DNA of 64,000 bases from G963662655 sp963666875 (GTDB lineage: Bacteria; Cloacimonadota; Cloacimonadia; Cloacimonadales; JAIOQZ01). Each line of letters starts with the position of its first letter. Position 1 is the stretch's first letter. Below are positions 18,439 to 30,022 of the stretch, piece after piece. The notes below the pieces were generated by a model that had not been told where the DNA came from, ran no database searches, and saw only the letters and a list, made by a program, of their open reading frames with translations. Position numbers and translations under genes: made by a program. The stretch spans positions 65,080-129,079 of the forward strand of contig CAXXPU010000013.1 in assembly GCA_963666875.2 (NCBI GenBank), read 5' to 3'.

Positions 18439-18521
18439 GAATTCCTTATTGTGTTTTTCTGACCATTTCGCACAATAAGGAATTCCATATTGTGCGAAAT
18501 ACACAATATAGCACAATATGG
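18439..18521. repeat. 83-bp direct repeat C1 upstream of fic, built of TATTGTG motifs
   Basis: This block recurs at 19793-19875 in the same orientation with only six mismatches by eye. Each copy holds two nested inverted repeats: C-T-T-A-T-T-G-T-G facing C-A-C-A-A-T-A-A-G-G, then CCATATTGTG facing CACAATATGG. In all, the heptamer TATTGTG or its complement CACAATA occurs five times. It ends 34 bases before the -35 element of the probable fic promoter, a place where operators are common. Confidence 0.85.
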
Positions 18522-18554
18522 TCATAAATATCTGATAATATTTCAAAAAAGGAT

Positions 18555-18583
18555 TTGACAGCAAGACGATTGCAGTTTTAATT
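18555..18583 (+). promoter_or_regulatory. Probable sigma-70-type promoter of fic
   Basis: TTGACA (18555-18560), a 17-base spacer and TTAATT (18578-18583) fit a housekeeping promoter. Transcription would begin near 18590, some 30 bases before the fic start codon. Confidence 0.55.
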
Positions 18584-18622
18584 GCATGGAATTTCCATCT
18601 CAAGAAATAATAGGAGAGAAGG

Positions 18623-19756
18623 ATGAAATTTGATGAGTTTCAATCGGGAAATTTCAAGCAACAAATGAGATATAAAAGCTTTCAACCATCACTGGTCAAT
18701 ACAGAGTGGACTTGGGATGATCCACGCATCAATGTAATGCTGGAACAGGCGACAAACGCCCTGAGTGAATTAAATGCCTTCTCGCTAATCGTTCACGATA
18801 TCGATTTATTCATACGAATGCACATGTATAAGGAAGCCAATACCTCGAGCCGGATCGAGGGTACGAAAACCCGCATGGACGAAGACCTTCTCGATGAAGA
18901 ATACGTGCCTGCGGAGAAAAGAAATGACTGGAAAGAAGTCAATAACTACGTAAAAGCCATGAATACGGCAATCGAAGGTCTGGAAGAACTGGGTCTGGCG
19001 ATGAGATTACTTCGGAATACACATGCTGTATTGATGGAGGGTGTTCGTGGAAAATACAAGACACCCGGCGAATTCAGGAGAAGCCAGAACTGGATCGGTG
19101 GCTCGTCTCTCAGTGACGCTGCATTCGTTCCGCCACATCATGAAGATATTCCTGAATTGGTTTCCGATCTCGAATTCTTCATCAATAACAACGAGATAAA
19201 CGTTCCTCATCTAATTCGGTGTGCGATTGTTCATTACCAGTTTGAAACGATACACCCGTTTCTCGATGGAAACGGAAGAATCGGAAGGCTGTTGATAACA
19301 CTTTACTTCATCAGTAGAGGCATTCTCCGAAAACCATCTCTTTATCTTTCCGATTTCTTCGAGAAGCATCGGGGAGCTTATTACGATTCATTGACCCGAG
19401 TTCGAGAGTCGAACGATATCGGGCAATGGGTACGATTCTTTCTTCAAGCCGTGATAGAGACATCGAATAAGGGAAAAATGAAGTTCCTGAAGATTCTCGA
19501 CTTGCAGAGAGAATTGGATACGAAGATTCCAACACTGGGTCAGCGTGCGGAGAATGCCCATAAGTTGATGCAAAAATTGTATCTGAATCCATTGATTACC
19601 GTACATGATGTTTCGAACCATCTTGGCTTGAAATATCATTCTGCGAACAAAATGATTGAGAGTCTCGTCAATCTTGGTATATTACATGAAACAACAGGTA
19701 ACTACCGGAACAGAATGTTCGTTTTCAAGCAATACATGGATTTATTTATCGAATAA
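18623..19756 (+). CDS. fic: Fic-family adenylyltransferase (class II), with C-terminal winged helix
   Basis: A 377-residue protein that would transfer AMP from ATP to a target protein (or remove it). The inhibitory helix motif S75-x-x-x-E79-G80 is N-terminal to the Fic core, which defines class II. The catalytic motif H-P-F-L-D-G-N-G-R-I-G-R (His ~211) is intact. The last ~70 residues look like a winged helix-turn-helix (V-S-N-H-L-G-L then M-I-E-S-L-V-N-L-G-I-L), so the protein may bind DNA. Codons are clearly more AT-rich than in neighbours, and the gene lies between two 83-bp direct repeats, suggesting acquisition. No antitoxin gene is adjacent; class II enzymes carry their own inhibitor. 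Target unknown. Confidence 0.93.
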   Translation: MKFDEFQSGNFKQQMRYKSFQPSLVNTEWTWDDPRINVMLEQATNALSELNAFSLIVHDIDLFIRMHMYKEANTSSRIEGTKTRMDEDLLDEEYVPAEKRNDWKEVNNYVKAMNTAIEGLEELGLAMRLLRNTHAVLMEGVRGKYKTPGEFRRSQNWIGGSSLSDAAFVPPHHEDIPELVSDLEFFINNNEINVPHLIRCAIVHYQFETIHPFLDGNGRIGRLLITLYFISRGILRKPSLYLSDFFEKHRGAYYDSLTRVRESNDIGQWVRFFLQAVIETSNKGKMKFLKILDLQRELDTKIPTLGQRAENAHKLMQKLYLNPLITVHDVSNHLGLKYHSANKMIESLVNLGILHETTGNYRNRMFVFKQYMDLFIE

Positions 19757-19792
19757 TGCCGAAGCTTCAAAATGGTTTGAGGAGCACATACA

Positions 19793-19875
19793 GGATTTCT
19801 TATTGTGTTTTTCTGCCCATTTCGCACAATAAGGAATTCCATATTGTGCGAAGAACACAATATAACACAATATGG
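19793..19875. repeat. 83-bp direct repeat C2 downstream of fic
   Basis: The second copy of the TATTGTG-rich block at 18439, about 93% identical by eye and in the same orientation. It begins 36 bases after the fic stop and lies about 100 bases upstream of the envC-type gene, so it may influence that operon as well. Confidence 0.85.
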
Positions 19876-19982
19876 ATAGGATGTATCCGTATCGAATCAT
19901 TCGCTTGACACGCGATGCCCATCTCGATTTATCGTCAGGCAAATCATCGTCCCATTTACGGGATGAAATCGGGGATAACAGG

Positions 19983-21056
19983 TTGAGAGTCGTTCGGATA
20001 CTGCTGATCGGATTTCTTTCTCTTTCAACGCTTTTCGGGCAAGACCTGAAAACGAAGAAGGAGCGGCTCGAGCAGATTCAGGAGCAGATCGAAAAGGAAC
20101 GCGAGAGCATCGAGAAGCAGGAAAAGCTCAAGAAAAACGCGCTCGACGATATCCAGGACTATTCCAGCAAGGTCAAAGGCACCCAGAAAACACTCAAGAG
20201 CCTGATCAATTCTCTGCAAGAGAAAACCGGTGAACTGAAGAAGACCAGCAGCAGATTGCAGGACGCCGAATACCTCGAACGCCAACTCAAGGGTCTTTGC
20301 CGCGAAGAATTCCTGCGGCTATTCTTCCTGGAGTATTCACCCGGCATCGATCGCTACGGCGACCGCTTCATGATCTCCCGGATGATCAATCAGACGGTCG
20401 ATACGATTCGTGACGCCGAGAGCGATGTAAGGCAACTCTCCTCCGCCAAGGGAAAGCTGGAGAAGGAAGTAAAAACGACCACCTCGAAGCGTCAGCAAAG
20501 CGAGAAAGAAGAAAAGCAGCTCTCCGGCAAGATTCAGCAGTTGAACGAAAAAGTGAAGATGTACGACATCAAGAAGAGCGAGTCGGAAGAGGCGCTTTCG
20601 CAACTGAGCAAAGAAGCGGAGCAGCTCGAGGACTTGATCGCCAAGCTCGAATACGTTACCGAGAAGGATGACTACACATACGAATTCGCAAGCGGAAGAA
20701 TCGCCTGGCCGGGCAGGGGGAAGGTCGTCCGATCCTTCGGTGAATACAAGGCCAATGCGGGTAAATTCCACAGTAACGGCATCGACATCGAGCTTCCGGA
20801 GGGGAGCAAGGTGGTTGCTGCCGAGGAAGGCGTGGTGGTCTTCGCCGAGTGGTACGAGAGCGCTGGCAAGACGATCATAATCGACCATCAGAACGGCTTT
20901 CTGACCACCTACAGCCACAACGGCAAGATCCTGGTGACCAAGGGTGACCACGTCAGACGCGGCGACGAAATCGCGCAGTCGGGCAACGTGATCCACTTCG
21001 AGCTGCGGAAAAGACGGATCCCTGTCGATCCCATGCAATACCTGGAGAAACAATGA
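19983..21056 (+). CDS. envC: EnvC-like murein hydrolase activator (coiled coil + degenerate M23)
   Basis: 357 residues. I chose the TTG at 19983, because the product then begins with a signal peptide (R-V-V-R-I-L-L-I-G-F-L-S-L); reading from an ATG at 19872 inside repeat C2 would place that segment 40 residues inside. Residues ~25-250 form a long coiled coil (many K/E/Q heptads). The C-terminal LytM/M23 domain has lost zinc ligands: the H-x-G-x-D motif reads N-G-I-D and H-x-H reads V-I-H-F-E. This is the EnvC pattern, in which the protein activates cell-wall amidases at the division site instead of cutting peptidoglycan itself. The stop overlaps the next start (ATGA). Confidence 0.82.
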   Translation: MRVVRILLIGFLSLSTLFGQDLKTKKERLEQIQEQIEKERESIEKQEKLKKNALDDIQDYSSKVKGTQKTLKSLINSLQEKTGELKKTSSRLQDAEYLERQLKGLCREEFLRLFFLEYSPGIDRYGDRFMISRMINQTVDTIRDAESDVRQLSSAKGKLEKEVKTTTSKRQQSEKEEKQLSGKIQQLNEKVKMYDIKKSESEEALSQLSKEAEQLEDLIAKLEYVTEKDDYTYEFASGRIAWPGRGKVVRSFGEYKANAGKFHSNGIDIELPEGSKVVAAEEGVVVFAEWYESAGKTIIIDHQNGFLTTYSHNGKILVTKGDHVRRGDEIAQSGNVIHFELRKRRIPVDPMQYLEKQ

Positions 21057-22114
21057 ACGTGATCAATACAAAGGACTTGAAGAATTTCGAAGCGATCCGG
21101 CAGGAGGCGACGTCCGGGCATCCGGTCTATCTGCACCACACTGGACACATGTTCGGCATCGGCTGCGACGCGCGCGATGAAAAGGCGGTCGAAAAGGTTA
21201 ACCGGATCAAGGATCGTCCGTCCGGCAAAGGCTACATCTTGCTGATCCCGGATATCGAATGGCTGGACCGGATGGATGTCGCGATCTCGTCCGACTGCAA
21301 ACGGCTGATGACGCAGTATTCGCCCGGTAATCTGACGGTTGTGCTTCCGTACAACGGCAGCGAGTACCGGCACCTCGCGATGGACGGCAGCATCGCGATC
21401 CGCATTCCCACCGCGATCAATCTGCGGATGTTCATGAAGAAGATCGAAGCGCTGATCGTCTCCACCAGCATCAACAGAGCCGGCGAGAAGCCGATGGACG
21501 ATCTCGACGGCATTTATCGAAGATTCGGCGAATCGCTGGACTTCTACATCGAGGAACCCATTACCTGGGACCCGCAGCCATCGACCATCGTCAAGTGCGC
21601 GGAGGGAATCGATATCCTACGTCAGGGGAGTATCCCGGAAGAGGAGATTCGAGAATCGTACGAGAAGCCGCTCATCACCTTCATCTGCACCGGCAACATC
21701 TGCCGCAGCCCCTTGGCGGAATACCTGCTTAAGGACCGCATCGAAAGGGACGGGCTGCGCGTTCGGAGCGCTTCGGCGGGAACACTGCCCGGCGGGAACG
21801 CGATCTCGAAGCATTCGGATACGCTTCTTCGCGAGCAGGGTATCGACGGCTCCATGCACCGCTCCACGCAGATAAATCATGAAATTATCCGCAAATCGTG
21901 GCTGCTCCTGACCATGACCGAGAGCCATCGCGAACAACTGCTTTCAATGGCGCCCTACGCAAGCGACAAGGTGCGGCTGATCTCGGAATTCGGCGGCAAC
22001 GGCACGGACATCGACGATCCGTACGGCGGCACGCTGGAGCAGTATCGGTACGCGTTCATGCGGATAGAAACGAATATTAATATGCTGATAGAATATATTA
22101 AAAAACATATATGA
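21053..22114 (+). CDS. TsaC/Sua5 - low-molecular-weight phosphatase fusion
   Basis: 353 residues with two domains. Residues ~1-200 are a TsaC/YrdC domain (threonylcarbamoyl-AMP synthase for tRNA t6A), with the K-D-R and S-x-N (T-S-I-N-R-A-G) motifs of the ATP/bicarbonate site. Residues ~207-353 are a low-molecular-weight phosphatase: P-loop C212-T-G-N-I-C-R218-S and the acid loop D-D-P-Y-G. In the arginine phosphatase YwlE the residue after the first G-N is Thr; here it is Ile, as in tyrosine phosphatases. In Bacillus the separate homologues ywlC and ywlE are neighbours, so the fusion joins a known pair. The gene overlaps the preceding stop by four bases and lies eight bases before purL. Confidence 0.88.
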   Translation: MNVINTKDLKNFEAIRQEATSGHPVYLHHTGHMFGIGCDARDEKAVEKVNRIKDRPSGKGYILLIPDIEWLDRMDVAISSDCKRLMTQYSPGNLTVVLPYNGSEYRHLAMDGSIAIRIPTAINLRMFMKKIEALIVSTSINRAGEKPMDDLDGIYRRFGESLDFYIEEPITWDPQPSTIVKCAEGIDILRQGSIPEEEIRESYEKPLITFICTGNICRSPLAEYLLKDRIERDGLRVRSASAGTLPGGNAISKHSDTLLREQGIDGSMHRSTQINHEIIRKSWLLLTMTESHREQLLSMAPYASDKVRLISEFGGNGTDIDDPYGGTLEQYRYAFMRIETNINMLIEYIKKHI

Positions 22115-22121
22115 GGAAGCC

Positions 22122-24332
<2,211 letters not shown>

Positions 24333-24335
24333 GAA

Positions 24336-24444
24336 TCCTCACCCTGTCCCTCTCCCATTTCATGGGCGAGGGGACGTAATCTCATAGATGACGATACATT
24401 GTAGCTCCTTCTCCCGCTTGCGGGAGAAGGCGGGGGATGAGGGC
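24336..24444. repeat. Palindromic intergenic repeats, family B, two units
   Basis: Two imperfect palindromes lie side by side (24336-24376 and 24404-24444). The second contains TCTCCCGCTTGCGGGAGA and G-rich flanks ending GATGAGGGCT. They fill the gap between the convergent purL and TPR genes, and the second touches the TPR stop codon (24444-24446). A second pair lies at 38285-38400. Confidence 0.85.
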
Positions 24445-27400
24445 TACATTTCCTTCAACTTCTTCGCGGCTTCCTTGCCCCAGTCGCTACCAGCGCCGTA
24501 CTTCTGTACGACCTTCTCGAAGATCAATCTCGCCTTGTCGGTGTTGCGCATCATCAGATACGCCTCGCCGGACTTGAGTTCGGACACCGCCGCCCACTGC
24601 GTGATGCCCGGATAATTGTAGCTCACACGTAGCCAGGCGGTTATGGCGGACTCCCATTCTTCGTCGTCAAACCACGACTGTCCGATCCAGTATTGCGCTT
24701 CCGCCTTCATCTCCGGGTTTTCGAGGATGGGGATCGCCTTCTGGAAGGTCTCCACGGACTGCCGGAACTTACGATCGCGGTAGTAGCAATAACCGATGTC
24801 GAAGAGCGTCTCCGCCTGCATGTCCTGGTCGCCCCAGCGTTCGAGAATGATTTCGTAGGCGCTGACGGCTTTTTCCCATTCGCCGATCGCCTTGCAGACC
24901 AGCGCGAAGTTGCGCGCGGCGTCCTTTGCGAGCGTGCCGGTGGAATCGTGCTCGATCACGTAGAAGTAACTCGTAAGGGCTTTTTGGTAGTCCTCGGTGG
25001 TGAAATATAACGTTCCGAGTTTGAAATTCGCTTGCTTTTTCACCTCGGTCGAGCCGATCTGGATCGCCTTGTCGAGGTCTGTTTTCGCGTCATCGTTTTT
25101 CTTGTGTTTGATGAAAGCTGTACCCCGCCAGAGGTATGCTTTAGCCTTGATATCGGTCGGTGTCTCGTCTCGTTTGATCAGCTTGCCGAGGATGCTTTCC
25201 GCTTTGCCGGCGTCCATGTTCACGTAGTAGATACCCTCGTTGAGCTTAGCTTCCGCCTCGCGTTTCGAATCCGATTCGATATCCTTCTCGAACCGCTTGT
25301 AGAGCTTTTCCGCTTTGGGTCGGTTTTCGATCCGGTACGCGCTGATTACCGCCATCAGGACGTAGTCGTTCCCATCTTGCTCCGAGAGCGATTTGATGTC
25401 CTGGTCGCTCTTGGCGAAGAGCTTATCGAGGGATGACGACGCTTTTCTGTAATCCTCCATCCCGAATGCGATATCGCCGATACGGGCGTGGTATTTCCAC
25501 GAGTTGGTTGCGTCTTTCTCGATCAACTGTCCCAGCGTATAGTCGGCAAACGCTTCGTCGCCGGTCTCGATCTGCAATTTCGCCAGATTGCGCAGAGTCG
25601 ATACATCCTTGTCCTGAACGTACATGAGCGATTCCTTGGCCTTGATCTTGTCGTTCAAGTCGAGGTAGATGTCGCTGAGTTGAAGGTAATAGTCGTCGTT
25701 TCGGCCGGATTCCGGCGTGAGGAGCAAGTACTTGAGCGCGGACTGGTTGTCGCCACGTGCACGGTATTGCTGTGCGACGTACTGAATCGCCGATTCGTAC
25801 TGCGGAAATCCGCTGCTGTTGTTGACCAGGAAGGACATCTTGCGGAGGGCTTCCTCGGTTTCGCCGGTTTTGCCGAGTGCGATCGCGAACCTGTATAGCG
25901 TCGGCGGTGCGCCGAGGTCGATACGGTCAGCCGCCAGACGGTAATTTGCGATTGCCTTGTCGAAATCGCCTTTGCCGTAATGGTATTCGGCGGCGATTTT
26001 TTTCGCTTCCCTGTATTGCAACGAACCGACGGACGGATCCTCTTGCAGCGCATCGAGATAGCCGATCGCCTTCAGTGTGTCGCCTTGGGTGAACAGGGCG
26101 TTTGCGGCGGCGAGTCGCATCCATTGAGAGGAGGAATCGTCCGGCAGGCTTTTTATGTAGTCATCCATCTTCGCAAGCAACTCGTCGTCGGGCCTGCGGG
26201 AGGATTTCAGGTAATCCAGTTCGATGTCGATTTCGCGTGTGTTTCGGAGGTCGGAGGACGCCATCAGGATCATACGTACGCTGTCAATGTCGGCTTGAAT
26301 CGCTCCGATGGCGGTGGTATCGTTCTCTCGCAGCTTGCGGTCGTACAACTGAAGAAGAATCTTCGCGCGTGTACGGGCTTCTCCGATGGTGCGCGGGTTC
26401 CTCGTCAATTCCAGCGCTTTGTCGATGTCTTTCACATTCTGCGACAGGATTTGCCCCATGCGGTTGCGCAATGCGATCTTATCTTCGGATTGGATGTAGT
26501 CGTTCATCGCCAGCAATAGACCGGAAAAGGCGCTCTTGTAATCGATGATGCGGTAGCGAGTCAGATATTCGATTCGGTTCTCAACCTCGAGCCGCTCCGC
26601 TTCGTCGAGTTTCTGCAAATTGATCTGTTCCAGTGCATCGACTGCGTCCTGATAACGCTCCTGCTGTTCGTAGCAGAGCGCCATGCGTCGTAGCGCGCGG
26701 TTTTGCAGAGAAAAATCATCGCTCGCGGACGCCACCTGGCGATAGTAACGCAGCGCGGTTCCGTATTCCTGAAAGCTCTCGAAGTAGATGTCGCCGAGTT
26801 GCATGTTGATGCGGTCGCCCTGGCCGAACTGCGGGTAGCGACTGAGCAGCAGCAGGTAGTCGCGGATGGCGTCGTTGAATCTGCCCATATCGCGATGGAT
26901 GTCGGCGATGAGGTAATGGATGTCGTATTCGAGGCTGTCGGACTTCGCCTGAAGCAGGAGTCCTTCCGCTTCGCGTTCCGCCTGATCGTAACTGCCGCCG
27001 AGATACCGTGCGCGGATGATGTAGTATTCCTGCCGGAGCTTGAGCGGACTTTCCTTGAAGACCTTTGCATACCGTTCAGCGCTATCCAGAATCTCACGGT
27101 ATTTACCGAGTTCCAGACGGCAGCGGGTCAGCCAGGTGATGTAGATGTCCAGCTTCTCGGACTGGTCGAATTTGCCCGTCAATGTCTCCAACTCGCGGTA
27201 GGCGTTCCGGTAGTTCTCCAGATCGAATTCGTAGCGTACCAGCCGGAAGCGGAGCTGCTCCTCGTGCAGACGCGGAACGTCTCCGGACAGTGTGGCAGTC
27301 AGTGATTCGACTGCCTTTCTGGTCCCGTCTTCGCGCGCCGTTGCGTCGAGCTGGATACCGTACGCCGCCCACCGTGCGTCATGATCCGGATAATTCTTGA

Positions 27401-27983
27401 TGATGCGCTCCAGCCGTTTATTGGCCTCGGCGGTCGCCTTGCTTCTGAGCAGGGATTTCGCAGAGATCAAGAGGATCTGCGCCTGGTCGGGGTTGTCGGG
27501 ATAATTTTCGATGAATTCGTCCGCACGCGCGATGACTTGATTGTCCGAGCCACTTTCGTAGAGTCCTTCCAGATAGATCACCAGCGCTTGTCGGGTGTAT
27601 TCGGAGAGCGGGTATTGCGCGATCAACTGGTCGAACGACCTTGCTGCCTCGACGAAGCGGCCCTGAAGGTGTTGCACCCAGGCGTAGTGGTAGAGTGCCC
27701 GATCGCGTTTCGTACTCTGCGGGAAGCTTTCGTAGAGCTGTTTGAAGCGGTTTTCGGCGTCACGAAGTTTTCCCTGTCGACGATAGCACTCGCCGATGTA
27801 GTAAAGCGATTCTTCCGCTTCCACGCTGGTCGGAGCGTCGTGTATCACGTCTTCGAAGATGTTGATCGCCTCTTCGTACAGGCCGTCGCCGACCATCCGC
27901 ACACCGAAATCGAAGTTTTCCCTGTAATCGCACCATGCGATCGACGCCAGGATCAATAATGCCGCTATAATCTTGTATTTCAT
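24444..27983 (-). CDS. Large secreted TPR-repeat protein
   Basis: 1179 residues from the ATG at 27983, which has an AAGGAAC ribosome site and is followed by a clear signal peptide (K-Y-K-I-I-A-A-L-L-I-L-A-S-I-A-W-C). The Cys after the hydrophobic stretch could be lipidated but the Trp before it is atypical. Almost all the rest is a chain of tetratricopeptide repeats (for example Y-Y-I-G-E-C-Y-R-R-Q-G-K and Y-W-I-G-Q-S-W-F), giving a long superhelical scaffold. Such periplasmic or outer-membrane TPR chains usually hold envelope complexes together; the partner is unknown. It is transcribed alone, divergently from the sugar operon, with the stop codon at the edge of a family B repeat. Confidence 0.85.
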   Translation of the reverse strand: MKYKIIAALLILASIAWCDYRENFDFGVRMVGDGLYEEAINIFEDVIHDAPTSVEAEESLYYIGECYRRQGKLRDAENRFKQLYESFPQSTKRDRALYHYAWVQHLQGRFVEAARSFDQLIAQYPLSEYTRQALVIYLEGLYESGSDNQVIARADEFIENYPDNPDQAQILLISAKSLLRSKATAEANKRLERIIKNYPDHDARWAAYGIQLDATAREDGTRKAVESLTATLSGDVPRLHEEQLRFRLVRYEFDLENYRNAYRELETLTGKFDQSEKLDIYITWLTRCRLELGKYREILDSAERYAKVFKESPLKLRQEYYIIRARYLGGSYDQAEREAEGLLLQAKSDSLEYDIHYLIADIHRDMGRFNDAIRDYLLLLSRYPQFGQGDRINMQLGDIYFESFQEYGTALRYYRQVASASDDFSLQNRALRRMALCYEQQERYQDAVDALEQINLQKLDEAERLEVENRIEYLTRYRIIDYKSAFSGLLLAMNDYIQSEDKIALRNRMGQILSQNVKDIDKALELTRNPRTIGEARTRAKILLQLYDRKLRENDTTAIGAIQADIDSVRMILMASSDLRNTREIDIELDYLKSSRRPDDELLAKMDDYIKSLPDDSSSQWMRLAAANALFTQGDTLKAIGYLDALQEDPSVGSLQYREAKKIAAEYHYGKGDFDKAIANYRLAADRIDLGAPPTLYRFAIALGKTGETEEALRKMSFLVNNSSGFPQYESAIQYVAQQYRARGDNQSALKYLLLTPESGRNDDYYLQLSDIYLDLNDKIKAKESLMYVQDKDVSTLRNLAKLQIETGDEAFADYTLGQLIEKDATNSWKYHARIGDIAFGMEDYRKASSSLDKLFAKSDQDIKSLSEQDGNDYVLMAVISAYRIENRPKAEKLYKRFEKDIESDSKREAEAKLNEGIYYVNMDAGKAESILGKLIKRDETPTDIKAKAYLWRGTAFIKHKKNDDAKTDLDKAIQIGSTEVKKQANFKLGTLYFTTEDYQKALTSYFYVIEHDSTGTLAKDAARNFALVCKAIGEWEKAVSAYEIILERWGDQDMQAETLFDIGYCYYRDRKFRQSVETFQKAIPILENPEMKAEAQYWIGQSWFDDEEWESAITAWLRVSYNYPGITQWAAVSELKSGEAYLMMRNTDKARLIFEKVVQKYGAGSDWGKEAAKKLKEM

Positions 27984-28179
27984 GCTGTTCGTTCCTTGTG
28001 ATCGATATGGATTCTTCCTACCTATAACGTGAAACGATGTCAATGATTTCGTGGAAAATGGTGTTGTTGCTATCCACTTCTACTTTTCTCTCTCGGATGC
28101 ATCGTCGTTAATCCTTGACAAATCAAGCCGCAATCGAAGAGTTCACGATGAAAGAATATCAGCAAGCGAGGTATGCGAT

Positions 28180-28950
28180 TTGAAAACGATTATTCTTGCC
28201 GGAGGTTACGGCACGCGCCTGGGGAATATCACCGAGGCGATCCCGAAACCGATGGTGAAAATCGGCAACTATCCCATCCTGTGGCACATCCTGAAAATCT
28301 ACGATCACTACGGCTACAACGACTTCATCTTCAGCCTCGGTTACAAGGCGGAGGTGATCAAGCAATATTTCTTCAACCACCAGATTTTCAACAACGACTT
28401 CTCCATCGATCTCGGATCGGGCAAGATCGAGATCCATAATCGCTACCACGAACTCAACTGGAAGGTCACGCTGGTCGATACCGGTCTGGACACCCTTAAG
28501 GGTGCGCGTATCAAACGTCTGGAGCCGTATCTGGACGATGTGAACATGGTCACCTACGGCGATGGCGTTTGTGATATCGATATCAATAAGCTGGTGGAAT
28601 TCCATCGATCGCACGGCAAGATTTTGACCATCAGCGGTGTGCATCCGCCTGCACGCTTCGGCGCCATGATCGAGAAGGACGGTCACGCGATCTCGTTCGA
28701 GGAAAAGACGAGGTCTTCGGAAGGCTACATCAACGGCGGCTTCATGGTGTTCAATCGCGAGTTGCTCGACTACCTGACCGACGACGAGAAATGCGATCTG
28801 GAAATCGGGCCCATGGAAAAACTGGTGGCTGATGAACAGGTGATGGTTTACAAGCATGACGGCAACTGGGAATGCCTGGATACGGAGCGCGATCTGGTTC
28901 ATCTGAACCGGCTTTGGAAGGCGGATCGAGCGTTCTGGAAGGTGTGGTAG
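28180..28950 (+). CDS. rfbF: Glucose-1-phosphate cytidylyltransferase
   Basis: 256 residues from the TTG at 28180, preceded by a GCGAGG ribosome site. This start gives L-K-T-I-I-L-A-G-G-Y-G-T-R-L, the normal N-terminus of the family, and a normal length (~257); a longer in-frame reading would add 43 residues of no family resemblance. The enzyme makes CDP-glucose from CTP and glucose 1-phosphate. The nucleotide-binding G-G-Y-G-T-R-L, the catalytic-site E-A-I-P-K-P-M and the Y-G-D-G-V-C-D metal site are present. It starts a four-gene operon for a CDP-linked deoxysugar of the surface polysaccharide; the following gene is five bases away. Confidence 0.95.
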   Translation: MKTIILAGGYGTRLGNITEAIPKPMVKIGNYPILWHILKIYDHYGYNDFIFSLGYKAEVIKQYFFNHQIFNNDFSIDLGSGKIEIHNRYHELNWKVTLVDTGLDTLKGARIKRLEPYLDDVNMVTYGDGVCDIDINKLVEFHRSHGKILTISGVHPPARFGAMIEKDGHAISFEEKTRSSEGYINGGFMVFNRELLDYLTDDEKCDLEIGPMEKLVADEQVMVYKHDGNWECLDTERDLVHLNRLWKADRAFWKVW

Positions 28951-28954
28951 AGGA

Positions 28955-30022
28955 ATGATCACATTCAATCGAGCATTCGAAGGAAAAAGAGTTCTCGTGA
29001 CCGGTCACACCGGTTTCAAAGGATCGTGGCTGAGCTTGTGGCTGCACGCGATCGGCGCAGACGTTCACGGTTACGCACTTACTCCGCGAACGAAAGAAGA
29101 CCATTTCGTCACGTGCAATCTCGAATCGAAGATTCGGCACTGCATTGGTGATATCCGGGATTGCGCACATCTCGAACGGGTATTCAGCGAATTCAAGCCG
29201 GAAATTGTATTCCACCTTGCCGCGCAACCGATCGTTTTGCAGTCGTATGAGGAACCTCGCGAAACCATCGAAACCAATATCATGGGTACGATCAACCTCC
29301 TCGAATGCTGCCGGATGACGGAATCCGTCGAGACCATTATCGTGGTGACATCCGATAAATGCTACGAGAACCGCGAACAGATCTGGGGCTATCGTGAAGA
29401 CGATCCGATGGGCGGACGCGATCCCTACAGTGCGAGTAAAGCGTGCTGCGAAATCCTCTGCCGATCCTGGCGAGAATCATTCATGAAGAGCTGGGGAAAG
29501 AAGCTCGCCACCGTACGGGCAGGCAATGTTATCGGCGGTGGTGATTTTCAGGAACATCGCCTTGTGCCGGACTGCATACAGAACCTTCGGAAGCGAAAGC
29601 CGATCCCCATTCGGTCACCCTTTTCCACCAGACCCTGGCAGCATGTTCTCGAACCGCTGCATGGCTATCTGAAGCTCGCGATGCTGCTTCAGCGCGGGGA
29701 AGACCATCTCGCGGATGCATGGAATTTCGGACCCGATCCGGAAAACTTCGTCACCGTACAGCGGCTTGCGGAAATGTTGATCAAGCACTGGGGATATGGA
29801 GAAGTTAGCCTTCATCGATCGAATCAATCGATTCCGCACGAAGCCGGACTGCTCTCGCTGGACATCACCAAGGCGAGGACGATGCTGGACTGGAAACCGG
29901 CGCTCGATTTCTACCGGACTATCCAGATGACTGTGGCGTGGTATAAAGAAGAGAATCCCGACGATCAATTCAGCTTGAACCAAATCAGACAATATTGCGA
30001 AATCCGGGATGATGAAGGATAA
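28955..30022 (+). CDS. rfbG: CDP-glucose 4,6-dehydratase
   Basis: A 355-residue NAD-dependent short-chain dehydrogenase that converts CDP-glucose to CDP-4-keto-6-deoxyglucose. The nucleotide-binding motif T-G-H-T-G-F-K-G-S-W and the catalytic Y-S-A-S-K are in place, and length is normal. The pair rfbF-rfbG is the standard start of CDP-deoxyhexose pathways. The end overlaps the next gene by 14 bases. The usual third enzyme of the 3,6-dideoxyhexose route (RfbH, a PLP/Fe-S dehydrase) is not in the operon. Confidence 0.94.
   Translation: MITFNRAFEGKRVLVTGHTGFKGSWLSLWLHAIGADVHGYALTPRTKEDHFVTCNLESKIRHCIGDIRDCAHLERVFSEFKPEIVFHLAAQPIVLQSYEEPRETIETNIMGTINLLECCRMTESVETIIVVTSDKCYENREQIWGYREDDPMGGRDPYSASKACCEILCRSWRESFMKSWGKKLATVRAGNVIGGGDFQEHRLVPDCIQNLRKRKPIPIRSPFSTRPWQHVLEPLHGYLKLAMLLQRGEDHLADAWNFGPDPENFVTVQRLAEMLIKHWGYGEVSLHRSNQSIPHEAGLLSLDITKARTMLDWKPALDFYRTIQMTVAWYKEENPDDQFSLNQIRQYCEIRDDEG

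Noticed and set aside
19872..19982. Upstream start of the envC-type protein
   Set aside because: It would put the hydrophobic signal-like segment at residue 40 and begin inside repeat C2; a TTG start at 19983 gives a normal signal peptide.
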